From Pseudomonas siliginis (GTDB taxonomy: Bacteria > Pseudomonadota > Gammaproteobacteria > Pseudomonadales > Pseudomonadaceae), in the NCBI RefSeq assembly GCF_019145195.1, contig NZ_JAHSTW010000008.1, positions 248,001 through 312,000 of the forward strand: a stretch of DNA of 64,000 bases. The letters are read 5' to 3'. A model generated the notes under the pieces. That model worked only from the letters and a program-made list of their open reading frames with translations. It did no database searches and was not told where the DNA came from. This document shows positions 25,656-34,272 of this stretch, piece by piece (position 1 is the first letter of the stretch; each line of letters starts with the position of its first letter). The position numbers and the translations under genes were made by a program.

Positions 25656-26666
25656 TTAAGGCAGCAGACGATCCGGCAACAGGCGCATCAGCTGAGTGTC
25701 GAACCAGGCCACGAAGGCTGGCGACGGCACGGCATCGACCGCCAGATACCACCAGTCGGCAGCAGCAAAGGCACGGCACTTCACCGCGTCCTTTTCGGTC
25801 ATCACCAACGGCAATGACGGGGTGAAATTCAACGCCTGCACGCTGTACTCGGCGTGGTCGGCAAATGCATGGGCGATCGGCCGCCAGTCTAGCGCTTCGA
25901 GGGTATTGAAGAAACGTTGCGGATTGCCGATACCGGCCACCGCGTGCAGCGCTTGCCCGGGCGGGAAATGCTCCAGTGACTGACGTTCGCCGCTGCGCAG
26001 ATTGACCAAGGCCGTGGGTTGCAGGCGGAAGGCGAAACCATCGTCGCGATCATCAAGGGCACCGTTGAACAGCACGCCATCGACACTTTGCAGGCGCTCG
26101 ACCGGCTCACGCAACGGCCCGGCCGGCAGACAGCGCTGATTGCCCAGCCCGCGCGCGGCATCGATCAGCACCAGCTCCAGATCCCGCGCCAGACGATAAT
26201 GCTGCATGCCGTCGTCGGACAGGATCAGATCCAGCGGTTCACTGGCAATCAAGGCTTTGACGGCGGCGCTGCGATCAGGGTCGATCATCAGCGGCACACC
26301 GGTGCGCTGGACGATCAGCAACGGTTCGTCACCGGCAATCTCGGCGCTGTGCTCGGCCTCAACCCGCCACGGCAGTTGCGGCGGTTTGGCGCCGTAACCG
26401 CGACTGACCACGCCGACGCGCAGTCCACGGCGACGGCAATGTTCGATCAGCCAGAGAATCATCGGCGTCTTGCCGGTGCCACCGACGGTGATATTGCCGA
26501 CCACGATCAACGGAACCGGCGATTGGTAGATCTCTCCGTCACCGTCGAGAAAGCGCTGACGCTTGTTGATCACCACGCGGCGATACAGCATTTCCAGTGG
26601 CCGCAGCAGCATCAGGGCCGGATGCCCCTGATACCACGCGGCGAGCAGGCGATCGGACAGGCTCAT
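25656..26666 (-). CDS. lpxK: Tetraacyldisaccharide 4'-kinase
   Basis: 336 aa inner-membrane kinase that adds the 4'-phosphate of lipid A. The P-loop VGNITVGGTGKTPMI is at about residues 55-69, after an N-terminal amphipathic or membrane helix. It overlaps the exbD stop by one base. It sits with kdsB and murB in the envelope block. Confidence 0.96.
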   Translation of the reverse strand: MSLSDRLLAAWYQGHPALMLLRPLEMLYRRVVINKRQRFLDGDGEIYQSPVPLIVVGNITVGGTGKTPMILWLIEHCRRRGLRVGVVSRGYGAKPPQLPWRVEAEHSAEIAGDEPLLIVQRTGVPLMIDPDRSAAVKALIASEPLDLILSDDGMQHYRLARDLELVLIDAARGLGNQRCLPAGPLREPVERLQSVDGVLFNGALDDRDDGFAFRLQPTALVNLRSGERQSLEHFPPGQALHAVAGIGNPQRFFNTLEALDWRPIAHAFADHAEYSVQALNFTPSLPLVMTEKDAVKCRAFAAADWWYLAVDAVPSPAFVAWFDTQLMRLLPDRLLP

Positions 26667-27094
26667 CAGGATTTCGGCGCCGCCTCGACCGTGGTCATGC
26701 GCAGATGGCTGAAACCGAGCTTGCCGGCCGCGTCCATGGCGGTGATCACCGATTGATGCTGGGCCTTGCCATCGGCACTGATCGACAGCGGCATATTGGT
26801 GTCGCCGTTGGATTCTTTCTGCATGGCTTCCATCAGCGTCGCCAGGTCATTCTTCGGCAGAATCTTGTTGTTCACCGAGAACACGCCTTCGGCACTGATC
26901 GCGACGTCCAGCTGTTTGACCTGCTGATCTTCGGCAGGCGAACCACTGACCGCTTCCGGCAGATCCACGCGCAACTGGGTTTCCCGAGTGAAAGTGGTAG
27001 TGACCACGAAAAACAGCAGCAGGATAAACACCACGTCGATCAGCGACGCGAGGTTGATGTCTACGGTTTCCCGGGGCTTGCGACGGAATTTCAC
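26666..27094 (-). CDS. exbD: ExbD/TolR-family biopolymer transport protein
   Basis: 142 aa. A single N-terminal membrane helix contains the essential aspartate (NLASLIDVVFILLLFF, Asp about 19), and a periplasmic domain follows. With ExbB it forms a proton-driven motor. It overlaps exbB by 4 nt. No tonB follows, as is usual for this lpxK-linked pair, so a TonB or Tol-like partner elsewhere is likely. Confidence 0.92.
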   Translation of the reverse strand: MKFRRKPRETVDINLASLIDVVFILLLFFVVTTTFTRETQLRVDLPEAVSGSPAEDQQVKQLDVAISAEGVFSVNNKILPKNDLATLMEAMQKESNGDTNMPLSISADGKAQHQSVITAMDAAGKLGFSHLRMTTVEAAPKS

Positions 27095-27726
27095 GCTTTG
27101 CCCTCGGCCAGATCGACATCGCGGTCGCCCTGCACCACTTCCACCAGTTTGATCGCTTCCTGCTCCATGCCGACCACCAGCTCGTCGATACGACGTTGCA
27201 GGAAGCGGTGGAAGAACACCGCCGGAATACCGACCATCAGGCCCGCTGCGGTCGTGATCAGCGCTTTGGAAATACCGCCGGCCAGTACCGAAGCGTTGGT
27301 GGTCATGCCGGACCCGGTGAAGGCACTGAAAATATCGATCATGCCCAACACGGTACCGAGCAGGCCGAGCAGCGGCGCCATGGCGGCGATGGTGCCGAGG
27401 GCGTTGATGTAGCGTTCGAGTTCATGAATGACCCGCGCAGCAGCCTCTTCGATGCACTCTTTCATGATCTCGCGACCATGCTTGGAATTGGCCAGGCCCG
27501 CGGCGAGGATTTCCCCCAGCGGCGAGTTGGCGCGCAATTCCTTGAGTTTTTCCTTGTTGAGCTGCTTGTCCTTGATCCAGACCCAGACCTGACCCAGCAG
27601 ATGCTCGGGGGTGACGCGACTGGCGCGCAGTGTCCACAGGCGCTCGGCAACGATCGCCATGGCCGCGATGGAACTCAGAATGATCGGCAACATCATCCAG
27701 CCGCCGGATTTGACCAATTCCCACAC
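27091..27726 (-). CDS. exbB: ExbB/TolQ-family proton channel protein
   Basis: 211 aa with three membrane helices: residues about 10-28, then the pair from INALGTIAAMAPLLGLLGTVLGM and ALITTAAGLMVGIPAVFF. The start is GTG 27726, giving a WELVKSGGWMMLP N-terminus; the longer open frame runs back into comEC and is not part of the family. The helices carry the conserved proline and threonine of the MotA/TolQ/ExbB channel. Confidence 0.92.
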   Translation of the reverse strand: MWELVKSGGWMMLPIILSSIAAMAIVAERLWTLRASRVTPEHLLGQVWVWIKDKQLNKEKLKELRANSPLGEILAAGLANSKHGREIMKECIEEAAARVIHELERYINALGTIAAMAPLLGLLGTVLGMIDIFSAFTGSGMTTNASVLAGGISKALITTAAGLMVGIPAVFFHRFLQRRIDELVVGMEQEAIKLVEVVQGDRDVDLAEGKA

Positions 27727-27827
27727 AGTGACAGTCCCCTCGAAAAAGTGCGCCACTTTACCATACCGATCCGCGATTAAGAGCCGCCGCCCCGACGACC
27801 GTGAGGTGGCACCCATGCTGGCACCGA

Positions 27828-30062
27828 TCAACGGCCCGGGACCGGCGGATCGCGCCAGAAACGCCGCTGTTGACGCATCGTCCACGGCGGCTTGAAGCTG
27901 CCCAGTTGCAAATGAATGGCACCTTGTTCGGCGCTGTCGTAGATGCGCACGCCCTGTTTGCGATAGCGCGCCAGCACGGTTGGATGCGGATGACCGAAGG
28001 AGTTGCCGTGGCCACGGGAGATCAGCACCGCTTCGGGCTGTAAGGTTTTGAGCAGGGCCATCGACGATGAACTGCGACTGCCGTGATGGGGCGATTGCAG
28101 CCACTGCGTCGGCACGGCCAGCGGGCTGTCGAGCAGGACGCGCTCGGCATGAGTGTCGATATCGCCAGTGAGCAGCAGGCGTTCGCCGTTGGCTTCGATC
28201 TGCAACACACAGGAACGCTGGTTGCTGTCATCTGCCGCCGACCATTGCCAGAGCTGGAACCGCACGCCGTCCCACTGCCATTGTTCGCCACTTGCGCAGG
28301 CTTCGGCGTTCAGCTCCGGCGGCAGGTTTGCCGGATCGCCGCTGACCACGCGTTGCACGTTCAATCCACGCATGACCGCCCGGGCGCCGCCAGCGTGATC
28401 GGCGTCAGCGTGGCTGAGCAGCATCAAGTCGAGCGCTTGCACATTGAGTTTACGTAACGCTGGCAATACCACTCGCTCGCCGATATCGAAATCGCCGAAG
28501 CGCGGGCCGGCGTCATAGAGCAATGCGTGATGTCGCGTGCGCACAAAAATCGCCAAGCCTTGGCCGACGTCGATTTGCCAGACATCGGCTCGCCCTTCCT
28601 CTATTCGCTCTTGAGGCGGCAGTGCCAAGAGCAACAGCAGCGGCCAGCCCAACGGACGCATTGGCACGTCACGGGGCAACAGCAATAAAATCGCGCCAAG
28701 GCTGCCCAGGACCAACGCCCACCATGGAATGGCGGCCGGTATCCACGCCGGCCATTGCCCGGCAATCAGCGCCAGCCCGATAAACAGCCAGTCGATCAAA
28801 CCACCGGCCAGCCACAACAGTCCTTCGCCAACATAAGGCACGGGCAGCAATAGCGTGCCGAGCAATGCCGGCGGCAACACCACGAGGCTGACCCACGGTA
28901 CCGCCAGCAGATTGGCTACAGGCCCGCTGACGCTGATGGGCAAGCTCAGCGCCAGCAACACCGGGCACAAGCCTATCGCGATCAGCCACTGCGCGCGGGT
29001 CCAGGTCTGCCACCACCGCCAGGCCCCCAGCCGACCGCCGAAGGTGAAGATCAACACTGCCACCGCCGCGAAGGACAGCCAGAAACCCGGACGCAAACTG
29101 GCCAGCGGATCAAGCAGCAGCACGCCATTGAATGCCAGCAGCAACGGCCACCACGCGCCGAGATGACGAAAACGCAGGCGCCACAGCAGCACCAGCGCCA
29201 CCATCACGCAGGCGCGCTGCACCGGCACATCGAAACCGGCGAGCAAGCCGTAACCCAGTGCCGCCGCGAAGGCCAGGCCACACGCCCACGGCAGCCACGG
29301 CCAGCGCACCGGCCAGATTCCGAAACGCGCCAGCCCGGCGACCAGCAGATACATCACCGCCGCCAGCAAACCGATGTGCTGGCCGGAGATCACCAGCAAA
29401 TGCACGGTGCCGGTGTCTTGCAGCACCTGCCAATCCTCGCGACTGAGCCCAGAGCCATCACCGAGCACCAGCGCTGCCAGCGCGCCCTCGCGTCCTTGCG
29501 CATCCACCGCCAGCAGGCGTTGGCGAACGCCGTCGCGCCATGCATACCGGGCCTCAGCCAGGCGCTGGCCATCCTTGATCGTGCCGGTCGCCCCGATCCG
29601 TTGCGCCAGCAGCCAGGCCTCGTAATCGAAGGCGTCCGGGTTGAGCAAGCCACCCGGGCGCTTCAATTTCACCGCCAGACGCCAACGCTCACCACCATTG
29701 ACCGGCGGCCCGGCGTACCAGGCCAGGCGTAGCAGCGATGGCAACTTTTCGTGGCGCGAACGCGCATCAGCCAGTTCGAAACGCACCACGCCATCACTGT
29801 GTTGTGGGAGACCGACCACGCGCCCTTCGAGCCAACGGGTTTCGCCGTCCAGGCTCGGTGGCAAGCGGTCATTTAGCGCCCACTGCGCGCCAACGCAGGC
29901 CCAGGTAAAGCCAAACAGCAAAAATGCCAATGGATAGCTGCGAAACGGCAGCAACATCAGCGCCACCACCGGCAGCAGCACCAATAAACCGACCGGCGGC
30001 AAGGCCGGCAAAAAAACCGGGGCCAGCAGACCGACTGCCAGCGCCATCATCCCTGTGCGCAT
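27828..30062 (-). CDS. comEC: ComEC/Rec2-family DNA internalisation protein
   Basis: 744 aa polytopic inner-membrane protein. The order is an N-terminal DUF4131 region, the Competence multi-helix domain (about residues 200-460) and a C-terminal metallo-beta-lactamase domain with LLSHADADHAGG. ComEC forms the channel for single-stranded DNA entry in naturally competent bacteria. ATG 30062 has AAGGACGG upstream. The gene looks intact, and the placement next to exbB and DUF2062 is the P. aeruginosa arrangement. Confidence 0.92.
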   Translation of the reverse strand: MRTGMMALAVGLLAPVFLPALPPVGLLVLLPVVALMLLPFRSYPLAFLLFGFTWACVGAQWALNDRLPPSLDGETRWLEGRVVGLPQHSDGVVRFELADARSRHEKLPSLLRLAWYAGPPVNGGERWRLAVKLKRPGGLLNPDAFDYEAWLLAQRIGATGTIKDGQRLAEARYAWRDGVRQRLLAVDAQGREGALAALVLGDGSGLSREDWQVLQDTGTVHLLVISGQHIGLLAAVMYLLVAGLARFGIWPVRWPWLPWACGLAFAAALGYGLLAGFDVPVQRACVMVALVLLWRLRFRHLGAWWPLLLAFNGVLLLDPLASLRPGFWLSFAAVAVLIFTFGGRLGAWRWWQTWTRAQWLIAIGLCPVLLALSLPISVSGPVANLLAVPWVSLVVLPPALLGTLLLPVPYVGEGLLWLAGGLIDWLFIGLALIAGQWPAWIPAAIPWWALVLGSLGAILLLLPRDVPMRPLGWPLLLLLALPPQERIEEGRADVWQIDVGQGLAIFVRTRHHALLYDAGPRFGDFDIGERVVLPALRKLNVQALDLMLLSHADADHAGGARAVMRGLNVQRVVSGDPANLPPELNAEACASGEQWQWDGVRFQLWQWSAADDSNQRSCVLQIEANGERLLLTGDIDTHAERVLLDSPLAVPTQWLQSPHHGSRSSSSMALLKTLQPEAVLISRGHGNSFGHPHPTVLARYRKQGVRIYDSAEQGAIHLQLGSFKPPWTMRQQRRFWRDPPVPGR

Positions 30063-30198
30063 ATGCCCGTCCTTGAGAGTCCCACCTCTAGGCATAGCCG
30101 GTCTGCGGCACCACCGTCGTCAACAATTGTCACAAAGTCTGAATGGGCGGTTCGTAGAATCCAGACATACTTGCCGCCTTAACCGACCGAGAAGCCTT

Positions 30199-30717
30199 AT
30201 GCCCCGGCGCTTATTCAAACGTTACATGCCCGACCCGACGAGCATCAGGGAACACAAATCCTTACGCTTTCTCGGCACGTTGCTGCATGACCCGAACCTC
30301 TGGCATCTCAACCGCCACTCGGTCGCCCGGGCGATGGCGGTCGGCCTGTTTGCGGCATTCCTGCCGATACCCGCGCAGATGCTGGTGGCGGCGGCATTGG
30401 CGGTGATGGTGCGCGGCAATATGCCGATCGCGGTGAGCCTGGTCTGGCTGACCAATCCGATCACCATGCCGGCGGTGTTTTTCTGCACCTACCAGGCCGG
30501 GGCGTTCCTGATGGATGTGCCGGCGCGGCATCTGCCGGACGAGCTGACCTGGGAATGGATCAGCGGTGAGCTGTCGACATTGTGGCAGCCGTTTTTATTG
30601 GGCTCGGTGGTTGTCGGTCTGGTGCTGGGCGTCCTCGCCTACTTTCTGGTGATGCTGTACTGGCGCTGGTGGGTGGCGCGGCAATGGCGGCGGCGCAAGC
30701 AAAGTCGGCAGAAATGA
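30199..30717 (+). CDS. DUF2062 membrane protein
   Basis: 172 aa. ATG 30199 gives MPRRLFKRYMPDP. The DUF2062 region has about three hydrophobic segments, around 45-65, 75-110 and 140-162 (LLGSVVVGLVLGVLAYFLVMLYW), and a basic C-terminus. It is divergent from comEC. Function is unknown; the family is sometimes linked to envelope or glycosyl transfer proteins. Confidence 0.85.
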   Translation: MPRRLFKRYMPDPTSIREHKSLRFLGTLLHDPNLWHLNRHSVARAMAVGLFAAFLPIPAQMLVAAALAVMVRGNMPIAVSLVWLTNPITMPAVFFCTYQAGAFLMDVPARHLPDELTWEWISGELSTLWQPFLLGSVVVGLVLGVLAYFLVMLYWRWWVARQWRRRKQSRQK

Positions 30718-30721
30718 AAGC

Positions 30722-30753
30722 AAAACGGCCTCCGCGATGGGAGGCCGTTTTTT
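30722..30753 (+). terminator. Terminator after the DUF2062 gene
   Basis: The stem CGGCCTCC/GGAGGCCG with A-run and T-run starts 5 nt after the stop codon. Confidence 0.9.
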
Positions 30754-30773
30754 GTTGTGTCTGGGCTGGCCCC

Positions 30774-30837
30774 TTCGCGAGCAGGCTCGCTCCCACAGAG
30801 AACATCATTCCAATGTGGGAGCGAGCCTGCTCGCGAA
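30774..30837. repeat. REPIN (short, reversed arm order)
   Basis: TTCGCGAGCAGGCTCGCTCC comes first (30774-30796) and its inverted partner follows (30815-30837), with only 18 nt between them. It lies between convergent genes. Confidence 0.92.
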
Positions 30838-30856
30838 GAAAGCGACGCGGTCGGGA

Positions 30857-31636
30857 TCAGGTACGCATCCCGCGCCCGCTCACCAGCAACCGCGCACAGC
30901 CGAGATACAGCACCACGGTCGCCACCAGCATGAAGGTAATGGCGATGCCGATGCGGATATCCGAGACACCAAGGATGCCGTAGCGGAAGGCGTTGACCAT
31001 GTGCAGCACCGGGTTGGCCAGCGACACGGTCTGCCAGAACGGTGGCAGCAAAGTGATCGAGTAGAACACGCCGCCCAGGTAGGTCAGCGGGGTCAGCACA
31101 AAGGTCGGAATGATCGAAATATCATCGAAGTTGCGCGCAAACACCGCGTTGATAAAGCCCAGCAGCGAGAAGATCGTCGCGGTCAGCACCACTACCAGGA
31201 TGGTCACGCCAAGGTGATGCACCTGCAGATGGGTGAAGAACAGCGACAGGATCGTCACGATCAGACCCACCGCCAGACCGCGCAATACCCCACCAATGGT
31301 GAAGCCGATCAGGATCGTGTGCGGTGACACCGGCGAGACCATCAGCTCTTCGATCGAGCGCTGGAACTTGCTGCCGAAAAAGCTCGAGACCACGTTGCCA
31401 TAGGAGTTGGTGATCACTGACATCATGATCAGACCCGGCACGATGTACTCCATGTAGGTGAAGCCACCCATGTCGCCGATCTGTCGGCCGATCAGGTTGC
31501 CGAAGATCACGAAGTACAGAACCATGGTGATCGCCGGCGGCAGCAACGTCTGCGGCCAGATCCGCATGAAGCGTTTGACCTCGCGGTAGACGATGGTTTG
31601 CAGGGCGACGAGGTTGGGACCGAACTCGGAACTCAT
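30857..31636 (-). CDS. yadH: ABC-2 type transporter permease (YadH-like)
   Basis: 259 aa with about six membrane helices and the ABC-2 family signature (YMEYIVPGLIMMSVITNSYGN, FQRSIEELMVSPVSP). Together with the ATPase encoded just upstream (overlap 4 nt) it makes a YadGH-type exporter. The substrate of this family is not established. Confidence 0.88.
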   Translation of the reverse strand: MSSEFGPNLVALQTIVYREVKRFMRIWPQTLLPPAITMVLYFVIFGNLIGRQIGDMGGFTYMEYIVPGLIMMSVITNSYGNVVSSFFGSKFQRSIEELMVSPVSPHTILIGFTIGGVLRGLAVGLIVTILSLFFTHLQVHHLGVTILVVVLTATIFSLLGFINAVFARNFDDISIIPTFVLTPLTYLGGVFYSITLLPPFWQTVSLANPVLHMVNAFRYGILGVSDIRIGIAITFMLVATVVLYLGCARLLVSGRGMRT

Positions 31637-32565
31637 ACCGCCACCTTCGACAGATTTTTCTCCACCAGGGACACGAACAACTCCTCAAGGCGATTGGTTT
31701 TGTTGCGCAGGCTCAGCACTTCGATGTTCTGTTGCGCCAACTGGGTGAACAACGCCGTGATGCCCATGGATTTATCGACCTGGACTTCGAGGGTATGGCC
31801 GTCGAGCAACCGGGCGGGGTAGCCGAGCAACTGCGGCGCGGCGTGCAAATCGTTTTTCAGGTCGAGCAAGAAGGTTTCCACATGCAACTGGCCCAGCAAC
31901 TGTTTCATGCTGGTGTTTTCGACAATGGTGCCGTGGTCGATGATGCCGATGTTGCGGCACAGCTGCTCGGCCTCTTCCAGATAATGCGTGGTCAGGATGA
32001 TGGTGATGCCTTTCTGGTTCAGCTCGGTGAGGAAGGTCCACATCGAACGGCGCAGCTCGATGTCGACGCCCGCAGTCGGTTCATCAAGAATAAGCAGACG
32101 CGGTTCGTGCACCAGTGCACGAGCGATCATCAAACGACGTTTCATGCCGCCGGACAGCGAACGCGACGGCACATCGCGCTTGTCCCACAGGCCGAGCTGG
32201 GTCAGGTACTGCTCGGCGCGTTCCTTGGCGACTTTCGCCGGAATGCCGTAGTAACCGGCCTGGGTCACGACGATGTCGAAGGTCTTTTCGAACTGGTTGA
32301 AATTGAATTCCTGCGGCACCACGCCGATCGAGCGCTTGAGCGCCGCCGGGTTCTTGTCCAGGTCATGGCCAAAAATATTCACGGTGCCGCTGGTCTTGTT
32401 GACCAGGGTCGAGAGAATGCCGATGGTTGTGGATTTGCCGGCGCCGTTGGGGCCGAGCAAGGCGAAAAAGTCACCTTCGGCGACGTCCAGATCGATACCA
32501 CTCAAGGCCTGGAACCCGTTGCCGTAGGTTTTGGTTAGCTGCCGGATGGACAGAGCGGAACTCAT
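31633..32565 (-). CDS. yadG: ABC transporter ATPase (YadG-like)
   Basis: 310 aa. Walker A is LLGPNGAGKSTT, the signature is SLSGGMKRRLMIARAL, and Walker B is LLILDEPTAGVDIELR. A C-terminal extension of about 80 residues is typical of the CcmA/YadG drug-export group. ATG 32565 gives MSSALSIRQLTKTYG; upstream in-frame codons have no support. It is paired with the permease downstream. Confidence 0.9.
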   Translation of the reverse strand: MSSALSIRQLTKTYGNGFQALSGIDLDVAEGDFFALLGPNGAGKSTTIGILSTLVNKTSGTVNIFGHDLDKNPAALKRSIGVVPQEFNFNQFEKTFDIVVTQAGYYGIPAKVAKERAEQYLTQLGLWDKRDVPSRSLSGGMKRRLMIARALVHEPRLLILDEPTAGVDIELRRSMWTFLTELNQKGITIILTTHYLEEAEQLCRNIGIIDHGTIVENTSMKQLLGQLHVETFLLDLKNDLHAAPQLLGYPARLLDGHTLEVQVDKSMGITALFTQLAQQNIEVLSLRNKTNRLEELFVSLVEKNLSKVAV

Positions 32566-32698
32566 ATCGGATTTACGCACCAAGAAGGAAGGAAAGAAGT
32601 AAATAAGGGCGGACGGCGAGGGAAACAACCGCGGCGCAAGTTCGCAATGGTGCTTGCCGCCGCCGCACAAGTACAGTCAAGTGTGTCGATAGTAATTA

Positions 32699-33322
32699 TC
32701 AAGTCAACGCGGTCATGACCGCTTTCTGGTAGGCCGGACGCTGTTTCAAGCGTTCATACCACGCCTGCAGATGCGGTTGCGGGGCGCGCTCGATGGGCAT
32801 TTCGAACCAGGCATAAATGAAGCTGCCCAACGGAATGTCGCCCATGCCGATGTCATTGCCGGAGAGATAAGGCTGGCTGATCAGAGCATGGTCGGCCATG
32901 TTCAGCAGTTCATCGCATTCCTTGATCGCGGCGTTGATCGCCTTCCAGTCCTGCTTCTCCGCAGGCGTACGCAGCACACCCCAGAACACCGTGCGAAACG
33001 GCCCAGCGAAACTGGATGTGGTCCAGTCCATCCACTTGTCCGCCGTGGCGCGGGCTTGCGCATCCGCCGGGTACCAAGCGCTGTCTGGGGCGTGCTTGGC
33101 CAGCAAGTAGCGAACGATGGCGTTGGATTCCCACAGCACGAAACCGTCATCCTCGATCACCGGCACCCGGCCATTGGGGTTCATCGCGCGGTACTCGGGC
33201 GTATCGACCACACCGAACGCGCCGCCGGCATCGATGGCCTCGTAAGCCAGGCCCAACTCTTCGGCAGCCCACAAGGGCTTTCTGACGTTCGATGAATTTT
33301 TCCGTCCCCAGATCTTCAGCAT
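32699..33322 (-). CDS. Glutathione S-transferase family protein
   Basis: 207 aa. The N-terminal thioredoxin-fold domain (1-80) starts MLKIWGRKNSSNVRKPLWAA, with the likely catalytic serine at residue 11 or 12. It continues through VPVIEDDGFVLWESNAIVRYL, the gamma-Glu binding part. The C-terminal helical domain follows. The substrate is unknown. It stands alone, 133 nt upstream of yadG and co-directional with it. Confidence 0.9.
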   Translation of the reverse strand: MLKIWGRKNSSNVRKPLWAAEELGLAYEAIDAGGAFGVVDTPEYRAMNPNGRVPVIEDDGFVLWESNAIVRYLLAKHAPDSAWYPADAQARATADKWMDWTTSSFAGPFRTVFWGVLRTPAEKQDWKAINAAIKECDELLNMADHALISQPYLSGNDIGMGDIPLGSFIYAWFEMPIERAPQPHLQAWYERLKQRPAYQKAVMTALT

Positions 33323-33365
33323 GACCGCCTCTTTGCAAGTGAGTGGACGGCCAGCATACGCCGGA

Positions 33366-34025
33366 TCAGGTGCGACTCAAATCAGTCTGCATGTCGCCCA
33401 ACAGCACCGGCAGCTGCTCACTGAACAGATGCGGATAGCACTTTTGCAGGTGCTCGAAGAAGAACGTTTCCGGCACATCGGTGAACTGGCCGTGATCGAG
33501 CAGATACTCCATCAACTGCGCGCCGTCACGGTTGAACGGGTGGAAAACGCTGTCATTGATGCCGTCGAACTCCAGCGCTGCGACGTTGAACAACTCGCAC
33601 AGTTGCTGGTTGAACGCCGGCGTCGCCTTGACCCAGCGGCCGTCGAGAAACAGCTCGGTGTAGCCATGCATGGCGAATACATCGCTTTTCAGCAGCTCGA
33701 GCAGACGCGGCGTCGACAAATGATTGCGCACATCGGCCAGACCGATGCGCGCCGGAATCCCGCAATGCCGCGCACAACCGGCGAGCAGCGTAGCTTTCGG
33801 CACGCAGTAACTTTCTCCTGCTGCGAGTGCGTAACTGCCGCGCAAGGTTTGCGGATCACGGCTGAAGGTGTAGGGGTTATAGCGCACCGCCTCACGCACG
33901 GCGTAGTACAGACTGATCGCCTGCTCGCGCGGATCATTACTGGCGCCGCGATGCTGCTCGGCGAACTCCACCACCGCCGGGTGGTCACTATCGATGAAGC
34001 GGCCGGGGCTCAGATACTCGTGCAT
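33366..34025 (-). CDS. Transglutaminase-like cysteine protease-fold protein
   Basis: 219 aa. The core transglutaminase fold is recognisable: YYAVREAVRYNPYTF, then the cysteine segment GESYCVPKATLLAGCARHCGIPAR (Cys about 74) and the histidine segment FAMHGYTELFLDGRWVKATPAFN. The position that is usually Asp (the family's hDPTh) reads T in ATPAF, so the classical triad may be incomplete. No signal peptide is present, so it is cytoplasmic. Function is unknown. Confidence 0.82.
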   Translation of the reverse strand: MHEYLSPGRFIDSDHPAVVEFAEQHRGASNDPREQAISLYYAVREAVRYNPYTFSRDPQTLRGSYALAAGESYCVPKATLLAGCARHCGIPARIGLADVRNHLSTPRLLELLKSDVFAMHGYTELFLDGRWVKATPAFNQQLCELFNVAALEFDGINDSVFHPFNRDGAQLMEYLLDHGQFTDVPETFFFEHLQKCYPHLFSEQLPVLLGDMQTDLSRT

Positions 34026-34272
34026 GACGGCAATCTCCTGGATGAGTCACGAGTCTAGCGACAGCCTGAGCACAGAGATAACGACGTTTCGGCCAAACCT
34101 GAAAGCAAAGCTGCGTAGCAACGAACGATTTCCCACACGTGTTGCCCACCGAACCTACGAAAACCATCCGGGGTTTCCCACGATTTCAATCACCATGCTC
34201 TGACCACCCTTGTTTGCAGATGCCGTCTAAGCTCTGGAGGGTCGATTTGCTTTGGTTCACGGAGGACTGAAT
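34026..34272. other. Intergenic region between transglutaminase-like gene and fadE
   Basis: Divergent promoter region of about 247 nt with no RNA gene, repeat or convincing -35/-10 pair. The fadE ribosome site GGAGGA is at 34261-34266. Confidence 0.6.

Noticed and set aside
26666..27726. The exbB-exbD pair as the TonB system for the receptor at 62352
   Set aside because: They are 35 kb apart, no tonB is near either, and this lpxK-linked pair belongs to a conserved envelope block. A functional link cannot be supported.
27828..30062. comEC as evidence that the strain is naturally competent
   Set aside because: comEC is conserved in pseudomonads that are not known to be competent, and no other competence gene is in the window.
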